A DNA stretch of 22,316 bases from NCBI GenBank assembly GCA_032111745.1, contig JAULUH010000335.1, positions 1 to 22,316 on the forward strand, read 5' to 3'. Within the stretch, counting starts at the first letter, position 1. The number at the start of each line of letters is the position of its first letter. Both the position numbers and the translations under genes were made by a program. Positions 1 through 7,186 of this stretch are shown here, one piece after another. The notes beneath the pieces were generated by a model, which saw only the letters and a program-made list of their open reading frames with translations, did not search any database and was not told the origin of the DNA. Source of the DNA: JAULUH01 sp032111745 (GTDB taxonomy: Bacteria; Chloroflexota; Anaerolineae; JAAEKA01).

Positions 1-850
1 CGAAGCCAACGACGGCCACGTCCTCCGGCACCCGCACGCCGGCCTCGCGCAGGGCCAGGATGGCGCCGCTGGCGGTCTCGTCGTCGCCCGCGAAGATGGC
101 GTCGAAGTCCAGCCCTTGCTGCAGCCAGGCCCGCACCGCCTCGCGGCCACCCGCCTCCTCGAAGCGGCCCACGCCGCGCAGGGCCGGATCCGGCGCAATG
201 CCGTGCTGGCGGAGGGCTTCCGCGTAGCCGGCCTCGCGCCAGAGGGAATCCTCGTTGCCGGGGGGGCCGGCCAGGAATCCGATGCGCCGGCAGCCGTGGA
301 CGATGATCAGATGCTCCACCAGCTGGCGGGCGCCGTCCCTGTTCTCCTGGATCACGGCCGGGATCGCCAGGCCCTCGGGCGGGGATCGATAGAGCAGCAG
401 CAGGGGGAAGCCGCGGGCGTGGAGCAGGGCCAGCTCCTGGTCGGTGAGGCGGCCGGTGAAGACCAGCAGCCCATCGGTGTTGTGTTCGTCCAACGGTAAC
501 TGGGTGCGACGGGGGCGGTCGGTTGGCGGGGCCGAGTGGATGAGCAGGTCGAAGCCGCTTTCCCGGGCGGCGGTCTCGATGCCACGGATCAGGGGCGCGT
601 AAAACGCGCCGCTGATCTCGGGCAACAGCAGGCCGATAGTGTCGGTGCGCCGGCCGGCCAGCGTGCGGGCCGCGGCGTGGGGCGCGTAGTGCAGCGCCTC
701 TATGGCCCGGTTGACCTGATAGACCGTGTCCTCCGCCACCGGCGCCGTGCCGTTCACCACGCGGCTAACCGTCGAGATGGACACCCCCGCCATCCGGGCC
801 ACATCGGATATAGTAGCACGCTTGTGCGTTCGGCTGTGGTTGTCCGCCAT
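1..850 (-). CDS. LacI-family transcriptional regulator (3' end truncated by window edge)
   Basis: The minus-strand frame is open from ATG 850-848 to the window edge and gives 283 codons without a stop, so the C-terminus is missing. The N-terminus has the LacI helix-turn-helix (ISDVARMAGVSISTVSRVVN, about residues 14-33) and a canonical hinge helix (AARTLAGRRTDTIGLL). The periplasmic-binding-protein-like effector domain follows, up to PEDVAVVGF near the edge. Such proteins repress or activate sugar-catabolic genes and release DNA on ligand binding. An in-frame GTG at 856-854 is an alternative start, and no strong Shine-Dalgarno is visible for either. Its own promoter carries a symmetric GAAAGCGCTTTC operator, so autoregulation is likely. 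It is divergent from the LacI gene at 1179. The ligand cannot be read from the sequence. Confidence 0.93.
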   Translation of the reverse strand, partial: MADNHSRTHKRATISDVARMAGVSISTVSRVVNGTAPVAEDTVYQVNRAIEALHYAPHAAARTLAGRRTDTIGLLLPEISGAFYAPLIRGIETAARESGFDLLIHSAPPTDRPRRTQLPLDEHNTDGLLVFTGRLTDQELALLHARGFPLLLLYRSPPEGLAIPAVIQENRDGARQLVEHLIIVHGCRRIGFLAGPPGNEDSLWREAGYAEALRQHGIAPDPALRGVGRFEEAGGREAVRAWLQQGLDFDAIFAGDDETASGAILALREAGVRVPEDVAVVGF

Positions 851-888
851 TGACACGACGCCGCATTTCCCAGGGAAACAATCTCATG

Positions 889-900
889 GAAAGCGCTTTC
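889..900. promoter_or_regulatory. Palindromic LacI-type operator
   Basis: GAAAGCGCTTTC is a perfect 12-bp palindrome with a central CG, as in LacI/CcpA-family operators. It lies immediately downstream of the -10 box and covers the expected start site, the classic place for repression. The simplest reading is autorepression by the LacI protein encoded at 1-850. I did not see a second copy of this palindrome in the window. Confidence 0.65.
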
Positions 901-929
901 ATTATAATACGCGGCGTCCCACTTGTCAA
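901..929 (-). promoter_or_regulatory. Sigma-70-type promoter of the truncated LacI gene
   Basis: On the minus strand a perfect TTGACA (-35, plus positions 924-929) is followed after exactly 17 nt by a perfect TATAAT (-10, 901-906). Transcription would start near 894 and give a leader of about 45 nt before ATG 850. The match to consensus is seen directly; use in vivo is inferred. Confidence 0.8.
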
Positions 930-981
930 TAGACTCGCGCCCTCAAAAAAACTCCACCCTAACCTCCGTTCTCAAACCACT

Positions 982-1090
982 CCCTCCGCTTCCGCTCCGG
1001 CCTCCTCCGGCCCTGGCTCCCCTTTGCGTTCTCTGTGCCTCTGCGGTACCTCTCTGATTCCGCTCCGGCGTCCGTGCCCGTCCGTGTTCT
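982..1090 (+). repeat. Dispersed intergenic repeat, copy 1 (single unit)
   Basis: This is a CT-rich stretch whose core (1023-1048, TTTGCGTTCTCTGTGCCTCT and following bases) matches the last unit of the tandem array at 13399-13629 almost exactly. It also matches, in reverse complement, the copy at 19240-19303. Similarity continues past the core to TCCGTGTTC (1081-1089, also at 13645-13653). It fills most of the 328-bp divergent gap between the two LacI genes; apart from the two promoters and the operator I see nothing else in that gap. Confidence 0.7.
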
Positions 1091-1093
1091 CGG

Positions 1094-1122
1094 TTGACAG
1101 CGCAGCCACTCTTTGATATACT
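1094..1122 (+). promoter_or_regulatory. Sigma-70-type promoter of the second LacI gene
   Basis: TTGACA (1094-1099), a 17-nt spacer and TATACT (1117-1122) form a strong consensus promoter. The start would be near 1129, giving a leader of about 50 nt before GTG 1179. The -35 box lies directly after the dispersed repeat. Confidence 0.75.
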
Positions 1123-1178
1123 GGTATAAGGTTCACTAATATCTTCGCTTAAACTTTGAGTCAACGCAGGAGACTCCC

Positions 1179-2213
1179 GTGGCGCCCAACGCGCGGATCA
1201 CTATGGCAGAGATTGCGGAGCGCAGTGGCGTCTCGCTGGCCACGGTCTCGCTGGTCCTGCGCGACAAGCCGGGCGCCGGCACCGACACCCGGCAGCGCGT
1301 CCTCGAGGTAGCCCGGGAGCTCGGCTACATCCCCCGCCAACAGATTTCCCCCTACACGCCAGCGCTCACCACCATCGGGCTGATCTTGAAAGCGGAGCCG
1401 GGCCGCGTCCCCCAGGCCAATAGGTTCTATTCGCATGTGGTGGCCGGCATCGAGATGGTCTGTCGTCGCCAGCACACCAACCTGCTCTTTGCCACCATGA
1501 CCGTGGATGCCGACAGCTATCCCCTGGAGTTGCCGCGCCTCCTGCTGGAGGAGGACGCCGCGGACGGCCTGCTGCTGGTGGGCGCGTTCCTGGACGAAAC
1601 CCTGATCCGGGTGATCGGCCATCGCTCCGTGCCCATCGTCCTGGTCGATGCTTACGCCCGCTCCGGCGCCTTCGACGCCGTGATCTCGGACAACCTCGCC
1701 GGGGCTTGCCGGGTGGTCACCCACCTGGTCGAGCAGGGCCACCGGCACATCGCGCTCGTCGGCAGCCATCCCAAGGCCTATCCCAGCATTCAGGAGCGCC
1801 ATGACGGATATCTGCAGGCGCTGTCAAGCCATGGCATCGCGGACCACTATGTGGCGCTCTGTCACCTGCTCGACGGCGACGAGGTGGCCGGGGCCACGGC
1901 CGATCTCTTGCGCGGCAACCCTCAGATCACGGCTATCTTCGGCGTCAACGACGAGGTTGCTATCCAGGTGATGGACGTGGCTCGCCATCTGGGCCGCAAG
2001 GTGCCGGAGGACCTGTCCGTATGCGGCTTCGACAACATCGACCTGGCAGGCTGCGTCTCGCCCTCGTTGACCACCATGCATGTGGACAAGATCGGGATGG
2101 GGAGACTGGGTGTTCAACTGTTGATCAACCGCGTCGAGCACCCTGAATCGAACCCGGTGCGCGCGGTGGTCTGCCCGGAGCTGGTCGAACGGCAATCGGT
2201 TTGCGCAATCTAG
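1179..2213 (+). CDS. LacI-family transcriptional regulator, probable controller of the adjacent ABC importer
   Basis: This is a 344-aa protein. A GTG start (1179) is chosen because CAGGAGA (1167-1173) lies 5 nt upstream and the helix-turn-helix (MAEIAERSGVSLATVSLVLR, residues 9-28) begins just inside. A LacI/GalR effector-binding domain follows from about residue 65, with typical segments GLLLVGAF, HIALVG, AIFGVNDEVA and VCGFDNIDLA. Residue numbers are from GTG. The hinge region is atypical: after LGYIPRQQ it reads ISPYTPALTTIGL, without the usual N-x-x-A-R-x-L hinge helix. The gene is upstream of and co-directional with the five ABC genes, 167 bp before the lipoprotein gene, and no clear promoter is seen in that gap. 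It therefore probably regulates, and may be co-transcribed with, the importer. The effector is unknown, most likely a sugar. Confidence 0.93.
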   Translation: MAPNARITMAEIAERSGVSLATVSLVLRDKPGAGTDTRQRVLEVARELGYIPRQQISPYTPALTTIGLILKAEPGRVPQANRFYSHVVAGIEMVCRRQHTNLLFATMTVDADSYPLELPRLLLEEDAADGLLLVGAFLDETLIRVIGHRSVPIVLVDAYARSGAFDAVISDNLAGACRVVTHLVEQGHRHIALVGSHPKAYPSIQERHDGYLQALSSHGIADHYVALCHLLDGDEVAGATADLLRGNPQITAIFGVNDEVAIQVMDVARHLGRKVPEDLSVCGFDNIDLAGCVSPSLTTMHVDKIGMGRLGVQLLINRVEHPESNPVRAVVCPELVERQSVCAI

Positions 2214-2301
2214 CCGGTCCGTGCCGCGGCAGCACCATGCAGCCAGCCGCGGGCCAGAAAGGAGACCAGGAGCCAGAGCATAGGAACCTCAGCTGGAAGC
2301 T

Positions 2302-2318
2302 CAGTCGCGCTTTGACTG
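2302..2318. promoter_or_regulatory. Candidate operator upstream of the ABC importer
   Basis: CAGTC, 7 nt, GACTG: perfect 5-bp inverted arms in the 167-bp gap between the LacI gene and the lipoprotein gene. It may be the binding site of the atypical LacI protein. The match is short and could be chance. A weak 6-bp hairpin (CGAGCC/GGCTCG, 2322-2339) follows. No convincing -10/-35 pair was found in 2214-2380. Confidence 0.25.
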
Positions 2319-2380
2319 GCGCGAGCCCCCATTGGCTCGGGCCAGAAACCAGGTTCAATTCCGAAGGAGGAAAGTTACCC

Positions 2381-4234
2381 ATGAAGAGGCATGCCAGCAT
2401 GGCGCTGGCCATAATGGTCGTGTTCGGGCTCCTGGCGGGCTGTGCCGCGCCAGTGGCACCAGCGGTCGAGAAGGTCGTGACCCAGATCGTCAAGGAGACC
2501 GTGGTCGTTCAGGTCGAGGGCACGCCCCAGATCATGGAGAAGGAGGTCGTGGTAGAAGTCGTCGTGACCGCCACCCCTGCCGCAGAGGAGGAGGCGACGA
2601 CAGGTCCCGTAACGTACGAGCGCAGCGAGACCCTCTACACCAGTGGCACCCAGTGGGGCCCGCCCTCGAGCTGGAATCCCTTCAACCTCGGCGGCTACGC
2701 CATGGGCACCATCGGGCTGGTCTATGAGACGCCGTTCATCTACGACCCGCTGACCAACGAGTACACCCCCTGGCTGGCGGAGAGTGGCAGCTGGACCAGC
2801 GACACGGTGTACGAGCTGAAGCTGCGCGAGGGCCTGACCTGGAGCGACGGCGAGCCCCTCACCGCGGCCGACGTGAAATTCACCTTCGAGATCGGCCAGA
2901 CCGCGCCGGTCAACATCAGCACGGTGTGGCGCTACCTGGACTCCATCGAGCAGGTGGACGACCTTACGCTGCGCTTCACCTTCAACAACCCGCTCTACCA
3001 GCAGTGGGGCAACACGCTCTACAACACCGCGATCGTGCCCCAGCATATCTGGTCGGAGTTCTCCACCGACGATATCGTCGCCGGTGCCAATGAGAACCCT
3101 GTGGGCTCGGGCCCCTACCTGTTCGACGCCTATGACCAGAGCCGTATGGTCTGGATGAAGAACGACAACTGGTGGGGGAAGGCAGCCCTGGGCCTCGATC
3201 CCCTGCCCAAGCGCATCGTCGACATCGTCAACGGCAGCAACAACGTGGCCCTCGGCCTGGTCTTGCAGGGTGGCCTCGACCTGAGCAACAACTTCCTGCC
3301 CGGCGTGGCCACGCTGGTCAAGGGCGGCTATGGCGTCCAGACCTACTACCCGGAGCCCCCCTACATGCTCTCCGCCAACACGGCCTGGCTGCTCCTGAAC
3401 CTCACCAAGCCGCCCATGGACGACGCGGCGTTCCGCAAAGCGGTGGCCTATGCCATCGACGCTGACCAGATCGTCAGCGTGGACTATGGCAACATCGTCA
3501 AAAAGGCCAACCCGACCGGCCTGCTGCCGATCTGGGACCAGTACGTCGACCAGGCTGTGGTGGACGAGCTGGGCTTCACCTACGATCCGGAGCAAGCCAA
3601 GCAGATCCTGGCCGACGCCGGCTACGTGGATGCCAACGGCGATGGCTTCGTCGAGGCCCCCGATGGCTCCGAGATCAAGCTGAACGTCAACAACCCCAAC
3701 GGGTGGACGGACTGGATGGAGGCCAACAAGATCATCGTCAACGGCCTGCAGGCCGTGGGCATCAACGCCCAGTCGAACTTCCCGGACTACGGCGGCTACG
3801 TCGAGGAGCGCAACGCCGGGACCTTCGACATGATGATCGCCAACGACGCCCAGATGAGCAACACCCCCTGGACCTACTACAACTGGATGTTCCAGCATCC
3901 GGTTGAGGACATCGCCACCCTGCAGAACGGCAACTACGGCCGCTACGACAACCAGGAGGCCTTCGACCTGGTGGATCAGCTCGACCGCACCCCGGTGGAC
4001 GACATCGACGGCATGAAGGCGGTGATGTCTGAGCTCCAGCGCATCCAGCTGACCGACATGCCGCTGATCCCGATGTGGTACAACGGCGCCTGGGCCCAGT
4101 ACAGCAATGCAGTCTGGACCAACTGGCCATCGTCTGAGGAAGGGGCCAACAACTGGTTGCCCGTCACCTGGCGTGGCTATTGGAACATGACCGCCATCCG
4201 CATGCTCACCGATCTGAAAGCCGCAGCTCAGTAA
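2381..4234 (+). CDS. ABC transporter substrate-binding lipoprotein, family 5 (Opp/Dpp-like)
   Basis: This 617-aa protein starts at ATG 2381, 8 nt after the strong Shine-Dalgarno GGAGGAAAG. Residues 1-21 form a lipoprotein signal peptide with lipobox LLAGC (Cys21 lipidated). A Val/Glu/Thr-rich linker (about 22-78, containing EKVVTQIVKETVVV), typical of Chloroflexota solute-binding proteins, follows. The rest matches the SBP_bac_5 fold: LREGLTWSDGEPLTAADVKF, GSGPYLF, DDAAFRKAVAYAID, and the helix-rich C-lobe with a WYNGAWAQY region. It captures the ligand outside the membrane and delivers it to the permeases at 4319-6219. Family members bind peptides, nickel or oligosaccharides. The LacI neighbours favour a carbohydrate, but the pocket cannot be read from sequence alone. 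An upstream in-frame extension exists but lacks an RBS and would bury the signal peptide. Confidence 0.95.
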   Translation: MKRHASMALAIMVVFGLLAGCAAPVAPAVEKVVTQIVKETVVVQVEGTPQIMEKEVVVEVVVTATPAAEEEATTGPVTYERSETLYTSGTQWGPPSSWNPFNLGGYAMGTIGLVYETPFIYDPLTNEYTPWLAESGSWTSDTVYELKLREGLTWSDGEPLTAADVKFTFEIGQTAPVNISTVWRYLDSIEQVDDLTLRFTFNNPLYQQWGNTLYNTAIVPQHIWSEFSTDDIVAGANENPVGSGPYLFDAYDQSRMVWMKNDNWWGKAALGLDPLPKRIVDIVNGSNNVALGLVLQGGLDLSNNFLPGVATLVKGGYGVQTYYPEPPYMLSANTAWLLLNLTKPPMDDAAFRKAVAYAIDADQIVSVDYGNIVKKANPTGLLPIWDQYVDQAVVDELGFTYDPEQAKQILADAGYVDANGDGFVEAPDGSEIKLNVNNPNGWTDWMEANKIIVNGLQAVGINAQSNFPDYGGYVEERNAGTFDMMIANDAQMSNTPWTYYNWMFQHPVEDIATLQNGNYGRYDNQEAFDLVDQLDRTPVDDIDGMKAVMSELQRIQLTDMPLIPMWYNGAWAQYSNAVWTNWPSSEEGANNWLPVTWRGYWNMTAIRMLTDLKAAAQ

Positions 4235-4249
4235 GCTCACGACGCCCTA

Positions 4250-4282
4250 CCGCCCCTCCTTGCGGCCCGCGGGGAGGGGCGG
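4250..4282 (+). terminator. Intercistronic hairpin between lipoprotein and permease genes
   Basis: CCGCCCCTCC (4250-4259) pairs perfectly with GGAGGGGCGG (4273-4282) around a 13-nt GC-rich loop. No T-tract follows, so full termination is unlikely. In binding-protein-dependent operons such hairpins usually protect the upstream mRNA or partly attenuate, so that more lipoprotein than permease is made. That role is inferred. Confidence 0.55.
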
Positions 4283-4318
4283 TGGCTATCCCCATCTGGC
4301 CATCGAGAAGGAGATGAT

Positions 4319-5314
4319 GTGAGGCGCTACTTCGGCCGCAAGCTGCTTATCTATATCCTCACGTTCGTGCTGGCTGTGACCATCGACTGGATGATCCCCC
4401 GCTTCATGCCGGGCAACCCCGTCGACATCATGCTGGCCCGCCTCGGCACCCGCGGGCCCGGCGCTGTCGAGGCCATGCGCTCCTATTTCATGCAGTCCTT
4501 TGGCCTCGATCTGCCGGTCGGCCAGCAATACCTCAATTTCTGGACCGCCCTGCTCCAGGGCGACCTGGGCCGCAGCGTCTACCTGTTTCCCCAGCCGGTG
4601 CTGCAGGTCATCCTCAAGGCCGTGCCCTACGACCTGGCCCTGTTGATCCCGGCCATCCTGGGCAGCTGGTACGCCGGGAACCATTTCGGCGCCTTTGCCG
4701 CGCGCAACAAGCGCCTCGACAACACCGTGCTCCCGGTCGGCTACGTGCTCACGGCCACCCCCTACATGTGGCTCGGCATCCTGCTGGCCTGGATCTTTGG
4801 CATCGTGCTGGGCATCTTCCCCATTTCCGGCGCCTACAGCTACGCGATCTCCGCGCCCAGCTTCTCGTGGACCTTCATCAGCAGCTTCTTCATGCACTGG
4901 TTCCTGCCCTTCGCCTCCCTCTTCCTGGTCGGCTTCGGCGGCTGGGCCATCGGCATGCGGAACATGATCATCTACGAGCTGGACGCGGATTACGCGCACT
5001 ACCTCGAGGCCCTGGGCGCGCCCCGCAAGCTGGTCCGAAAATACGCCTTCGGCAACGCCGTGCTGCCCCAGATCACCGGGCTGGCCCTGGCCCTGGGGGT
5101 TATCGTGGCCGGCGCCCTGGTCACCGAGATCGTCTTCTCCTATCCCGGTATCGGCTACCTGATCCTGCAGGCCATCTTGAACCAGGACTATTTTTTGCTG
5201 CAGGGCTGCTTCCTCTTTATCATCATCGGCGTGCTGCTGGCCAACTTCGTCATCGACATCGTCTATGTCTTCGTCGATCCCCGCACGCGGCTGAGCATGC
5301 AAGGAGAGGGCTGA
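4319..5314 (+). CDS. ABC transporter permease (OppB/DppB type)
   Basis: This is a 331-aa inner-membrane protein. A GTG start at 4319 is supported by AAGGAG 5 nt upstream; the ATGs at 4314 and 4317 run straight into stops. It has about six hydrophobic segments (roughly residues 8-28, 100-120, 136-160, 190-212, 248-272 and 295-317) and an N-terminal OppB-like region (RFMPGNPVDIML, FGLDLPVGQQY). The EAA loop that contacts the ATPases is HYLEALGAPRKLVRKYAFGN (about 228-247). The C-terminus contains FSYPGIGYLILQAI, a conserved OppB/DppB feature. It forms half of the channel with the permease at 5314, whose ATG overlaps this stop by one base (TGATG), so the two are translationally coupled. Confidence 0.94.
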   Translation: MRRYFGRKLLIYILTFVLAVTIDWMIPRFMPGNPVDIMLARLGTRGPGAVEAMRSYFMQSFGLDLPVGQQYLNFWTALLQGDLGRSVYLFPQPVLQVILKAVPYDLALLIPAILGSWYAGNHFGAFAARNKRLDNTVLPVGYVLTATPYMWLGILLAWIFGIVLGIFPISGAYSYAISAPSFSWTFISSFFMHWFLPFASLFLVGFGGWAIGMRNMIIYELDADYAHYLEALGAPRKLVRKYAFGNAVLPQITGLALALGVIVAGALVTEIVFSYPGIGYLILQAILNQDYFLLQGCFLFIIIGVLLANFVIDIVYVFVDPRTRLSMQGEG

Positions 5315-6219
5315 TGACGGTAGTCGAAACCAACGCCGTGGAATCGAATGTGGAGGAGCGGGTCAGGGCCAGGAAGCGCAACGAGGCCCTCTACTTCGCC
5401 TTGCGCAACAACAAGTTGCGTTTCGGCCTGGCTGTGATCCTCTTCTTCCTCATCTTGATGATCGTCGGCCCCCTGCTCACCGACTACGCGCCCAACGACT
5501 ACGTCAATCCCATGGGCGCGCAGCCGCCGTCGTCCGCGTACTGGTTCGGCACCAACACCTTCGGGCAGGACGTCTTCACGCAGTTCGTCTACGGCCTGCG
5601 CTCCACCTTCTTCGTCGGGATCGTCGGCGGAGGCATTGCCACCCTGATCGGCCTGGTGGTGGGCTTCACCGCCGGCTATCGCGGGGGCATGGTCGACGAG
5701 ATCCTCAACATGATGACCAATATCGTCCTGGTCATTCCGGCCCTGGCCGTGCTCCTGGTGCTGGCGGCCTACCTGGAGGTCCGCAACATCATGATCGAAG
5801 CCATCTTCATCGGCTGTTTTGGCTGGCCCTGGGTGGCCCGGGCGGTCCGCGCCCAAACCTTCTCCCTGCGCACCCGGGAGTTCGTCGATCTGGCCAAGCT
5901 CAGCGGCATGAGAGATACCAAGATCATCTTCACCGAGATCGCACCCAACATGATGTCGTACCTGGTGCTGGTGTTCATCCTCCAGTTTGGCGGCGCCATC
6001 CTCACCGCGGCCGCGCTGGATTTCATCGGCCTCGGCCCCACCAATGCCGTGTCTCTGGGCCTCATGATGAATTCTGCCGTCCTCTGGAGCGCGCTGATGC
6101 TGGGCATGTGGTGGTGGTTCATCCCGCCGGGCCTGGCCATCACGGCCATCGTCGGCGCCCTCTATATCATGAACGTCGGGCTGGACGAAGCCTTCAACCC
6201 CAAGCTAAGGGAGATGTAG
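5314..6219 (+). CDS. ABC transporter permease (OppC/DppC type)
   Basis: This is a 301-aa protein. The ATG at 5314 overlaps the previous stop and AAGGAGAGG (5301-5309) precedes it. Residues 1-35 are a cytosolic N-terminal segment. The first membrane helix (about 37-56) is followed by the OppC signature YWFGTNTFGQDVFTQFVYGL (residues 76-95). Further helices surround the EAA loop (FVDLAKLSGMRDTKIIFTEI, 190-209). It is the second half of the transmembrane pore and the partner of the 4319 permease. The frame stays open upstream inside the previous gene, but that extension is out of frame with the coding sense there and is spurious. Stop TAG 6217-6219 lies 4 nt before the ATPase start. Confidence 0.94.
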   Translation: MTVVETNAVESNVEERVRARKRNEALYFALRNNKLRFGLAVILFFLILMIVGPLLTDYAPNDYVNPMGAQPPSSAYWFGTNTFGQDVFTQFVYGLRSTFFVGIVGGGIATLIGLVVGFTAGYRGGMVDEILNMMTNIVLVIPALAVLLVLAAYLEVRNIMIEAIFIGCFGWPWVARAVRAQTFSLRTREFVDLAKLSGMRDTKIIFTEIAPNMMSYLVLVFILQFGGAILTAAALDFIGLGPTNAVSLGLMMNSAVLWSALMLGMWWWFIPPGLAITAIVGALYIMNVGLDEAFNPKLREM

Positions 6220-6223
6220 CGCC

Positions 6224-7186
6224 TTGAGCCTTCTCGTGGATGGCCTGACCGTACACTATCAGACCCTCAGCGGCGCCGTGCGGGCCCTGGAGGACGCCAG
6301 TTTCACCATCGCCGACGGGGAGATCATGGGCCTGGCCGGCGAATCCGGCTGTGGCAAGACCACCCTGGGCAAGAGCCTGATCCTCCTGGAGGCTCCCATG
6401 GCCTATGTGGCCGGCCGCCTGGAGCTGGACGGCGCGGAGCTGCCCATCTGGGACTTCGACCGCATGGTGGACTTCCGTTTCCAGGAGATCTCCATCGTCC
6501 CCCAGTACGCCATGAGCGCCCTGAATCCCACGCGCAAGATCGGCCGCATGATCGCGGAGCTGCTGGCGTCCCGCGGGTTCAGCTATGACGCGACACTGCC
6601 CGAGCTCCAGCGGCGCCTCGACCTGGTGGAGCTCTCCTACGATGTGCTGGGCATGTACCCGTTCGAGCTCTCGGGCGGCATGAAACAGCGCATGGTGATG
6701 GTCCTGTCCACCCTGCTGGATCCCTCCCTGCTCATTGCCGACGAGATCACCTCCGCCTTGGACGTCTCCACCCAGAAGCGGGTGGCGGAGATGTTGGTGG
6801 AGTTCCGCGATCGGGGCATCGTCAAGAGCATGATCGTGATCACCCACGACATGTCCATCCTCTACCAGATCGCCGACACCATCATGGTGATGTACGCGGG
6901 CAAGCTGGCCGAGAAGGCATCGACCACGGTGATGCTTAGCAACCCCCGCCATCCCTACACCAGGCTGTTGATCTCGTCGTTGCCGCAGGTGGGGGTCAGG
7001 GTCTCCGAGCACAGGCTGACCGGCATCCCCGGCAACCCGCCCCAGCTGCTGGACCCGCCGGTAGGCTGCCGCTTCCGCGACCGCTGTCCCGTGGCCTTCG
7101 CGAAGTGCCTGGAGGAGCCGCCCTTTGTCGAGGTCGATCCCGGCCATTTCGTGGCCTGCTGGAAGGAGCTCGCGCAGCATGCTTAA
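6224..7186 (+). CDS. ABC transporter ATP-binding protein (OppD/DppD type)
   Basis: This is a 320-aa protein. A TTG start at 6224 follows AAGGGAG (6207-6213) by 10 nt and gives MSLLVDGLTVHY, the normal N-terminus of this family; a GTG at 6236 would cut it. Motifs are Walker A GESGCGKT (39-46), Q-loop Gln94, signature LSGGMKQR (149-156), Walker B LLIADE (169-174) and switch His208. The residue after the catalytic Glu is Ile (ADEITSALD) where the family nearly always has Pro. The C-terminal oligopeptide-transporter domain has four cysteines (282, 288, 295, 312) in a GCRFRDRCP...C...ACW arrangement. It energises uptake through the two permeases as a heterodimer with the next protein, whose start overlaps this stop by 8 nt. 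Confidence 0.94.
   Translation: MSLLVDGLTVHYQTLSGAVRALEDASFTIADGEIMGLAGESGCGKTTLGKSLILLEAPMAYVAGRLELDGAELPIWDFDRMVDFRFQEISIVPQYAMSALNPTRKIGRMIAELLASRGFSYDATLPELQRRLDLVELSYDVLGMYPFELSGGMKQRMVMVLSTLLDPSLLIADEITSALDVSTQKRVAEMLVEFRDRGIVKSMIVITHDMSILYQIADTIMVMYAGKLAEKASTTVMLSNPRHPYTRLLISSLPQVGVRVSEHRLTGIPGNPPQLLDPPVGCRFRDRCPVAFAKCLEEPPFVEVDPGHFVACWKELAQHA

Noticed and set aside
1156..1164. TTGAGTCAA as a firm operator of the second LacI gene
   Set aside because: It is only a 9-nt palindrome, located in the leader between promoter and RBS, with no second clear copy; mentioned only as a weak parallel.
2201..2380. N-terminal extension of the substrate-binding protein
   Set aside because: It would precede the signal peptide and lipobox, and the ATG at 2381 has a strong Shine-Dalgarno.
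2375..4240. Long 621-residue antisense frame opposite the lipoprotein gene
   Set aside because: High GC creates long antisense frames; the plus-strand product has a lipobox, RBS and full SBP_bac_5 similarity, while the antisense product is a His/Val/Gly/Asp-rich shadow.
4250..4282. True rho-independent terminator splitting the importer operon
   Set aside because: The stem is strong but no U-tract follows and the downstream permease belongs to the same transporter without its own visible promoter; a stability or attenuation role fits better.
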